Assembly: GCF_029784155.1 (NCBI RefSeq)
Contig: NC_073693.1
Coordinates: 163,848,031-163,912,030, forward strand
Reading direction: 5' to 3'
Origin: Uranotaenia lowii
Taxonomy: Eukaryota > Arthropoda > Insecta > Diptera > Culicidae
DNA: 64,000 nt
In this document: positions 57,000 to 64,000 of the stretch, one piece after another
Layout of the letters: every line of letters starts with the position of its first letter
Numbering within the stretch: the first letter of the stretch is position 1
The notes under the pieces: model-generated
Seen by the model: only the letters and a program-made list of their open reading frames with translations
The model's database searches: none
Told to the model about the DNA's origin: nothing
Made by a program: the position numbers and the translations under genes

Positions 57000-57465
57000 G
57001 GTAATCATTTTATCAATCCACGCCCTTTTATTTAAAAAAAAATGTACTTTGTTAATAAGTGAAGTGGCCTTATCGTTGAAAATTATGTCGTTTTTAGTGA
57101 AAACATTTCAAGATTTGAAATTTTATAGACGGATAGGAAGTAAGAAAATTATTTTATCGCTCAGAGAAGCTCCCTTAAACTCAGAACTGATCTATCGATG
57201 GATTGCCTTCTCAGATTGTTATCGCGATACAATGTTTCATATTTTGCATAAGTGCATATTAAGAGGCAGTCAAAACCAATTGAATGTTTTCCAAAAATAT
57301 GTTGTCTATTCTGTGCAAGCATCATGCATTCTGCATTTCTCAGGAAAATCATTACCAAATTTTGTTGTTGCCAGAAAAAAAAATATTTGGACTTCAGACG
57401 AATTATAAAATTCGATACCGTAAATTGGGGGAACTTTGATCAAAATGGAATTTTGGCAGATAATC

Positions 57466-57694
57466 ACTTTTAACTAAGTCTGAGGTTAAAATATCTGAAA
57501 ACTGTTTTCTTCGAAAACCTATAAATTGAGTTTCAAATAGGCTATATTTGATTTGTAGTTGGAGATTTTATGTATAATTAATACATAAAATCTCCAACTA
57601 CAAATAAAATTTAGCCTATTTGAAACTCAATTTACAGGTTTTCAAACGAAGAAAACAGTTTTCAGATATTTTAACCTCAGACTTAGTTAAAAGT
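57466..57694. repeat. palindrome with ~110-bp arms inside the family C element
   Basis: ACTTTTAACTAAGTC at 57466-57480 is inverted at 57680-57694, and ATTTTATGTAT near 57565-57575 is inverted directly across a 5-nt centre. The arms are about 110 bp with scattered differences and small gaps. Copy 1 of the family has only one arm, so this is an inverted duplication gained by this copy. Confidence 0.85.
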
Positions 57695-58413
57695 ATAAAA
57701 TGAAATTTTAAAGTTTTAAAATATGTGTATCTTTTTTTCTTGAAGACTCTCAAACAAACACCTCTCTTGATTAAATGATGGCATTTAGAAGCAAATGAGT
57801 TGTTTTATATGAGATTTTAACTCTTTTCCTTTGTATAAGTATAGTTTTAGAGTTAATGTTATGGTCATTCTATGATCATTTCTGGATATCTAAAAAACGG
57901 ACATTTTCTTTAAGAACGCCTTCATAGAACAAATGGCTAATAATCCTATCAAATGGTTAAGTTTGAATAAAAAAAGATGATATGATTAATATGAGGACCT
58001 GGGGAATTGCATCAAGATAACATTTTATTCGTTTTTGAGGCCAGTCTATATTGAGAAATGTTTATAATTTTTGCCCCTAAATGTATGCAGCAACATTGTC
58101 CATCTTTTGAGTATATTTGTTTTTGGAAGTAAACGTTGAAAGATTCAATTGAGTCGAAACTAAAATTACTTTTAATGATATTTTAAGCCTCCTGTGCTAA
58201 TTGGCATAAAACCAATAATTTTGAAGATGTTGAGATACCTTAAACCCATAGTGATCTAAGTTACCCCGAAACATGAAATCTGGTTTTGTAACAAACATTT
58301 AGTTATGGCCACTAATGTCATTTGAATATTCTGCTATCAATGATCATGCTTTATATTTAATATTTATACTTTATACTCCTTACCTTAGTAAGTATTTTAA
58401 AATTTTTTAGTGT

Positions 58414-58918
58414 TACAAAAAAAAACAACCCTTTCCAAGAGCGCCGATGTGGTCTAGTGGATAGGCTGGCGCGAGTCTGGTATTGGTACGCCAGGCGTAC
58501 TGGGTTCGATTCCCGGTATCGGCAAGAAAAACTTTTGGGTTCGAATCCCATAAGCGGGCCGACAGGTAAGATGTGTTTCATTATATAACTGACTATATAA
58601 TTGGAATGTTCAATCAGTTGCCAGCTGGCCAGGTATATACACGGATGCCGGAATACCTGTAAGTAAACTAGCTCACCTGATTGATTCGTTCTTCCAAAAT
58701 ATACCTACATCAACACACGCAATACATTCACCACATAACAGTTCATACGAAGCCATGGGGTCCGGGTATGGTGGCGCGCTGCATTGGAGATTTGTCGAAC
58801 CTAATAATCTAAGGAATGCATGTGACCCATACTTTGGCAGAAACTGCGGTGAATCCGTGCACCCATGGTGGATTACCAACATACATACATACATACAAAA
58901 AAAAACAACCCTTTCCAA
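58414..58918 (+). mobile_element. complete tRNA-derived SINE with 25-bp target duplication
   Basis: The body is 58439-58893 (455 bp), flanked by a 25-bp exact direct repeat (58414-58438 and 58894-58918, ending ACAACCCTTTCCAA). The head reads TGGTCTAGTGGATAGGCTGG (A-box) and GGTTCGATTCCC (B-box), with GCCGAT and ATCGGC able to pair as an acceptor stem. The tail is (CATA)n. 455 bp is long for a SINE; only the first ~85 bp is tRNA-like, and the rest is an unassigned body. It is the intact reference for the interrupted copy at 5077-11160. Confidence 0.9.
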
Positions 58919-59295
58919 AATGTTAGAAAATGAAATGAAAAAGTGATCAATGTTCCCCCAGTTAACGGTACCTTTTTACATATTCTGCATTACTGCGCTT
59001 TTACTACATAGAGGGTTTTTGTTTAGTTAAACGGAGATATTTAATAAAAAATCGACTTGGAACATTAGGTTGATTTTCGTTAAATAAATCTAAATAAAAT
59101 TTTAATTTGAAACTAACAATACACATAATATATAAGAAACATCTCGATCAAACATAAACTGTGTTGTACGTCGCTCTGGTCGATGCGGTGTGAGGTACAG
59201 GGAATACATTATTTTTTTCATAGATTTTCATCATACGGGTTGATTCATCCCTAAGCATTCATTAAAACATAGATCTAGCGAATATTTTTTAAAAG

Positions 59296-60293
59296 ATGTC
59301 CATTAGACTGCCACAAATGACTCGACTTTTGAAAAAGTTAAACGCTGCAGGCTAAAGTTGTTCCTGGGCTTAGCAGAAGATCTCATGCCAAATTTGGGCC
59401 AAATTGGACCACGGGAAGGGGTCGCTCAACGAGCCTGAAGTTTGTATGGGATTTTGAGACATTTTGTTCGAGAGGAACATGAAAAACCAGTTTTTCGTCA
59501 ATAACTTTTGTCTCCTTCGACCGATTAGCCCATTTTTTAAGCCTAATAACTTTTTTTATCTTAACTCTTATCGAAATGCAGTCTTCGGATGAAATAATTT
59601 TCATAATTTAGGCTTTAAGAAACCCCGTTTTTGAAAGAAATCGGCCGACGGAAACCAAAATTATTGATGAAGAACTGTTTTTTTTATTGGCATCACAAAT
59701 CGCCCAGTCATGTTCCTAAGCCCCTGTGGTTATGGAATTTTTTGTTAAATTGTCAAGAATTTTTCTGCCCTTACTTCTTTCCGAACGAACAAGTGAATAT
59801 CATCCAAACCCAAATATTAGAAAAACATTAAAAATTGCAATCGAGCGCAACAACAAATTGTTCATTGGACATTGAGTGTTCTGGTCGGACATTTAGTCGC
59901 CTCATTAAAACAGTGATGAATATCACCCTTAAAAAAAGTCAGCCAATTTTTTAAGCTTAATAACTTTTTATCTTAACTCTAATTGACATGCAACCTTCAG
60001 ATGAAATACTTGTCATACTTGAGGCTTTAAGAAAACCCATTTTTGAAAGAAATCGATCGAAGGAGACAAAAGTTATTGGTGAAAAACTGGTTTTTCATGT
60101 TTCTCCCGAACAAAATGTCTCAAAATCCCATACAAACTTCAGGCTCGTTGAGCACCCCTTCCCGTGGTCCGATCTGGCCCAAATTTGGCATGAGATCTTG
60201 TACTAAGCCCAGGATCAATTTAAGCCTGCAGCGTATAACATTTCACAGGTTTTAAATTTCCCATACGAATTTGGGGCAGTCTAATATGTCCAT
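59296..60293. mobile_element. family G TIR element with internal inverted repeats (about 980 bp)
   Basis: The element is about 59304-60285. The termini TAGACTGCCACAAATGACTC and GGGGCAGTCTA are inverted. ATGTCCAT lies outside each end (59296-59303 and 60286-60293), an 8-bp direct repeat that fits hAT-type insertion. Inside, 59385-59690 and 59940-60210 are inverted copies of each other, so the element folds back on itself. There is no transposase. Confidence 0.72.
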
Positions 60294-61039
60294 GTTAGAG
60301 ATAATCAATTATAGGCTCATCCTAAATCTCGGTTACTTCCTAGAAACTAAATATTTTTTCAGCTTGAACCTATATTATTTTTTTATTTTTCTGTATGCAA
60401 TACATTATAAGTGTCCACAAAACGAGCTTAAATTTATCCCATATAAAAAATAAGGTTATAACGTCTCTAATAAAAAAAAAATTATGATAAGGAAGGGCAC
60501 AAGTAGATTTTCGTTATTTGAAGTGAGTTTTGAATCAATCATCAATTCAATCAAACAACATTTTGTATTTCTCTACAAGAAACAGGTTCTGAGAGAGATC
60601 TGAGTAAGAACAGAATTGTTTTCAAAATTACTTGAATACAAGGGTATTCTTGGTTATTCTTTAAAAGACCAGATAATACCGTGAGATGTATTAAATTAAA
60701 ATGTTTTTAAAGTAGCACAATTTCAAAGTTCGAAAGTTAAAATTTATATCTCATTAGTTTAAACGTAAGACGTAATTCGACGTCCAAGTTATGAGCAGTA
60801 GAAGTAGTTGATGCACCCAAAGTATTTGCATGATAAGTGTGTATATTTTAAAACTAATTTCATCCGTTTTTTGTTTTGCCTCAACAAACTTTTGTTCAAC
60901 TCGAAAAACATAATCTTTAAAATCAGCTGAAGCATTATTCTGATGAAACTTTTAAAAATCAACCTTAACCCAAACTTACACGAACTAACCGGAAATTATC
61001 CCTTTTCTCCCGTTTTCTTTTCTTCCCGACGCCCAAAAC
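60294..61039. other. intron or 5' flanking DNA of the stomatin-like exon
   Basis: AT-rich. It includes a pyrimidine-rich tract (about 61000-61027, CCCTTTTCTCCCGTTTTCTT) that could serve a splice acceptor. No other coding sequence was found. Confidence 0.45.
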
Positions 61040-61165
61040 ATGACTTCCGCAGCAGCCGAGGATGAGTCCAACGGAGAAGCGTCGACCTGTGGTCGGATCC
61101 TCATCTTTCTGTCCTGGGTCCTGGTGGTCCTGACGATGCCCTTCAGTCTGCTGGTCTGCTTCAAG
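61040..61165 (+). CDS. stomatin/band-7 family protein, N-terminal coding exon
   Basis: 42 codons from ATG 61040 to a GTAAGT donor at 61166, phase 0. An acidic N-terminal tail (TSAAAEDESNGEAST) is followed by CGRILIFLSWVLVVLTMPFS and LLVCFK. Stomatins start this way: a short cytosolic tail, then one hydrophobic hairpin segment that inserts into the inner membrane leaflet, with a conserved Pro near its middle (here in LTMPFS), before the band-7/SPFH domain. The predicted next exon would begin the SPFH domain and is not in the window. Codon choice is GC-rich compared with the surroundings. Alternatively an acceptor at TTCCGCAG (61053) makes this an internal exon. Related insect proteins act as membrane scaffolds and ion-channel regulators; that role is from the family. 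Confidence 0.8.
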
Positions 61166-62779
61166 GTAAGTTAAGCGCCGCCGGAGGGAGGGAAGCCAGA
61201 AGAGGGATATTTAATTTTAAAATTTTCCATTTTCCGAAATATCTTGCACCTTGAAAGTTGCTGCTCAACAGCAGCAGCAGCAGTTTGGCGAGTACATTTC
61301 CAAATGAACAAGTTTCCTCCACCTTGGGATGGAGACGGGAATTTTATCCGACATTCTCCGGGATATGGGATGGGCAACTGAAGTCAAGCGGCAGGGAGGG
61401 AGGGACCAAGGACGGGTATCGAAAGCGAGAAAATAGGTTAAACTTTATTGCACCCTTTTTGCCGCCTATTTGCGAGTCTAATGAAGCGTTCAGTTAAATA
61501 GACTGGAGATAGCTATTGCTTGTTAGCCAGCTAGCTTGATAGTGTTTGGGTCCGGCGGAGCTTCGGATTAAGTTTTCGGGTGTTATTCAATTTCTGGGTA
61601 ATAAAATTTTGTTCACTTCTTGACAGCAAGATATTGCCGAAAATAAAACCCTAACTTGATAAAAAAAAAGTTTATGAAGCAATTATAGATGTTTTAAGCA
61701 AGTACAGTGGAAGTTTTTTACATTTTCTGCCAATTAACTTAAAGTTTTAAACAAATATAAAGGTGTTGCATTAATTGAGGAGAAACAGATTTTTAAAAAA
61801 TCTGATAATTTCAGGATATTTAAAAAAAATTGTAAAAAAATTTACACTCACCAAACGGTTGCAAGTTGTATCATTCTCAAATCCTTGATTTTGAAAAGAG
61901 TATACTTAACGAATCATCGATGATCCATACATGGGATGGGATGCAAGGTTGCCAAAATTACAGTAAAATCTATAATTTCACAGAATTTTAAGTAAATTTT
62001 AATCACAAAATCTGTGTCACAGAATACAGAATTTTGAAAATATTTACAGATTTTTAAATTTTGTTCGAATTTCCAAAGTTATAAATTTTATATCAACATA
62101 CATTTTAGATTTCTATCTTCATTTTACAGTAATATGATAAAATTGATAATGTTAATTGGTTTTTCTAAAGTTAAATGTAAAAAAGTGTCATTTATTCATG
62201 GCTTTTCGGAAAAATTTATCCTATTTCCATCACAGAAAACCTTCAAAGAATTTCTGGGTTAAAACACAGAAAGTCTGATTTTTTTTATCGCAGAGTATTC
62301 TTTTCTGCAACCTTGATGTGATGTGCAATCAATAGAATGAAAGATTTGATCATTAGATAATGAACAAAGGGTCTTGGAAGAAAATTAAACAGAGCCCATG
62401 CAAACTCAGCTTGGGACACACTCATTGAAAAAAATGTGCTGAAACGTGTATTGCGCCAAAGATGCCATGATTACCTATGTTACTTCTGACACTCAATACA
62501 AAACAAGGATTTTCTTAGCAGGGATTTCCATCCTATTCCCATCCCACAAGAAAATAAAATGCCGAAGAAGATTGACCATCGAACTTAAAACAAATGTCTT
62601 TACTCGTCCTGTCAGTTGCACAACTTTGCCATGTGCTTCTTGAGTCAGTTAGAGAACGAGAGCTAATTGTCATAGTCTTTCTATCACGGTATAGGATTGA
62701 ATCCTCAAAAAACAACCCACAGCTCGGTCGATTCATTCGTTTTGTTTTTCACGCTCGCCTCCAGGCCTTTGACCGGTGC
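61166..62779. other. intron following the stomatin-like exon
   Basis: It begins with the GTAAGT donor. It contains a short (CAG)n run near 61267-61284. Frames of 60-80 codons are uninformative. No second exon with a band-7 signature was seen before the Jockey element, so the intron extends beyond 62.8 kb and probably past the window. Confidence 0.5.
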
Positions 62780-64000
62780 TTTTTTTTTTTTTAAATATAT
62801 CTTTATTAGTACCAATTCATCATTACATTTATATTACATTAATACATTAAATTAGGTGTTCAGTTCAATATAATGAACTTTCAGAGCCCTATAGTTTAAT
62901 AATCACTAAAATTTGTTTATTCGACTTAAATTTGCTGAGCACAATCAAGCATTTTTATATAGGAGAACATGCTGTAGTGAAAAAAAAAATATTTTAAACT
63001 TAAAACTAAACACTATCCTAAAATTAAACTAGTTATAAAGAGAACGAATCTCTGCGATGGAAGACTGCATCGATTTGCCTCTGAAGTTGGAGATGATTTT
63101 GTTGGCCATCTCTTCGATCGATTCAATGCCCGCAATCCGATGAAGATCTTCGGTGCTGTGCCAAGGTGGAAGCCGCAAAATCATTTTCAGAACCTTGTTC
63201 TGAATCCTCTGGATGGCTTTCTTCCTCGTCGCGCAGCAGCTAGACCAAATCGGAACTGCATACATTATCGCTGGTCGGAAAACTTGCTTATAAATAAGCA
63301 TCTTATTCTTCAGGCACAGCCGGGATTTCCTGTTGATGAGAGAATAAAGAGATTTAGTATATTTATTACACTTAGATTGAATATCTTCAATGTGATTTTT
63401 AAAAGTAAGATTCCGATCAAGTGTAAGTCCCAAGTACTTCACGTGATCAGACCATTCTAATGAAACCCCATTAAAAGTTATGGAATGATTTTCATTAGGT
63501 TTTAAAAAATTTGCTCTTGGCTTATGGGGAAATAAAATAAGTTGAGTTTTGGAAGCGTTAGGAGAAATTTTCCACATTTTCAAGTAATTCAAAAAGGAAT
63601 TTAAATTTTGTTGCAATCTACTGCGTACCACCCGTAAATTTCGACCTTTGGCTGAAAGCAAAGTATCGTCAGCAAATAATCTTCTACCTTTTCCTTCTGG
63701 GACATCAGGAAGATCAGAAGTTAAAAATATTGTATAAAATAGGCCCAAGTATACTACCCTGAGGGACACCAGCTCTAATGGGTATCCTTTCAGAGCATGA
63801 ATTTTGATAGCTTACTTGCAAAGTTCGGCTAGTCAAATAATTTTGAATAATTTTGGTGAGATATACAGGAAAATCAAATCGAGCTAATTTAGCTACTAAA
63901 CCTTTGTGCCAAACACTGTCAAAAGCTTTTTCAATATCAAGAAGAGCAACACCAGTTGAATAACCCTCAGATTTGCTAGCGTTAATCATATTAGTTACAC
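62780..64000 (-). mobile_element. Jockey-type LINE, 3' half, running off the window
   Basis: It lies on the minus strand with its 3' end at the T-run 62780-62792 (poly(A) on its own strand) and an AATAAA signal ~12 nt upstream. The 3' UTR is 62793-63028. The coding part holds reverse transcriptase and a C-terminal domain. The 5' part lies beyond 64000, so completeness is unknown. It sits within the presumed stomatin intron in antisense orientation. Confidence 0.85.
63029..64000 (-). pseudogene. Jockey-type ORF2, reverse transcriptase end, one frameshift
   Basis: Minus-strand motifs are LLDIEKAFDSVWHKGL (motif A), IRAGVPQGSILGPILYNIF (motif B), RLFADDTLLSAKGR (motif C), KTQLILFPHKPRANFL and VKYLGLTLDRNLTFKNHI (thumb), then a Jockey-like C terminus (PIWSSCCATRKKAIQRIQNK). 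The frame shifts by one nucleotide between NIF and TSDLP, within a T/A homopolymer near 63721-63727. Upstream the frame ends NIFNF-stop; downstream it resumes cleanly. A single homopolymer change could be a real mutation or a sequencing error. No other stop is present in the visible part. Confidence 0.85.

Larger units (their letters stand above)
57416..58970. mobile_element. TA-flanked TIR element, family C, copy 2 (carries a SINE and a palindrome)
   Basis: The element is 57418-58968, with TA outside each end. The left terminus is CCGTAAATTGGGGGAACTTT (then GATCA) and the right terminus reversed is CCGTTAACTGGGGGAACATT. It parallels copy 1 at 20097-20947, but has gained a 455-bp SINE (58439-58893) and a long inverted duplication (57466-57694). 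Without these it would be close to 0.9 kb. It includes the 19-bp block at 58074-58092 shared with family D. Confidence 0.82.

Overview
This is AT-rich, gene-poor eukaryotic DNA, most likely from a dipteran insect and probably a mosquito. The reasons are the mix of transposon types (BEL/Pao, RTE, Jockey, a CR1/Jockey-group LINE, tRNA-derived SINEs and many TA-flanked MITE-like elements) and a host exon that reads as the start of an insect stomatin/band-7 protein. Species cannot be assigned from the sequence alone. Only one host coding exon is well supported (61040-61165, + strand, phase-0 GTAAGT donor); a 30-nt micro-exon (26056-26085) is only a candidate. Almost everything else recognisable is mobile DNA, much of it nested.

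Layout. 1-5 kb: unassigned DNA plus a 0.93-kb TA-flanked TIR element (3825-4757). 5.06-11.18 kb: a four-layer nest. A tRNA-derived SINE (21-bp flanking repeat) is split by a non-LTR retrotransposon, whose ORF2 is split by a foldback element with Mutator-like 9-bp target repeats, which carries a GC-rich core. 11.7-12.9 kb: RTE relic. 14.3-18.8 kb: a modular repeat split by a 3.1-kb TIR element that contains another TA-flanked element and a perfect hairpin. 19.4-24.8 kb: 9-bp minisatellite arrays in opposite orientations around a TA-flanked element and a 2.6-kb RTE copy. 24.8-27.7 kb: probable intron or intergenic DNA. 27.7-31.8 kb: two TA-flanked elements, then an inverted-repeat structure containing a hAT MITE and a 392-bp-arm palindrome. 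31.8-37 kb: mostly unassigned. 37-39.3 kb: a hAT-like element carrying a TA-flanked element. 39.4-46.1 kb: a structurally complete BEL/Pao LTR retrotransposon with an intact 1762-aa polyprotein and near-identical LTRs. 46.3-48.6 kb: TA-flanked elements, a SINE and a Gypsy integrase relic. 50.2-51.6 kb: RTE relic. 51.9-52.9 kb: fragments and a SINE. 54-55.4 kb: minisatellite. 56.4-60.3 kb: more MITE-like repeats and an intact copy of the SINE family seen at 5 kb. 61.0-62.8 kb: stomatin-like exon and its intron. 62.8-64 kb: 3' half of a Jockey-type LINE, running off the window.

The most notable pattern is a group of TIR elements (families A-E here, with F seen at one end only). They share TA target duplications, a GGGG run near each terminus and a length of about 0.85-0.96 kb, yet carry different terminal words. 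Two of them (C and D) share an exact 19-bp internal block, which suggests one lineage whose termini diverge faster than its interior. Several elements have also acquired perfect hairpins by inverted duplication. The BEL/Pao copy and the LINE at 5.4-11 kb look recently active. All assignments come from reading the sequence; no database search was run.
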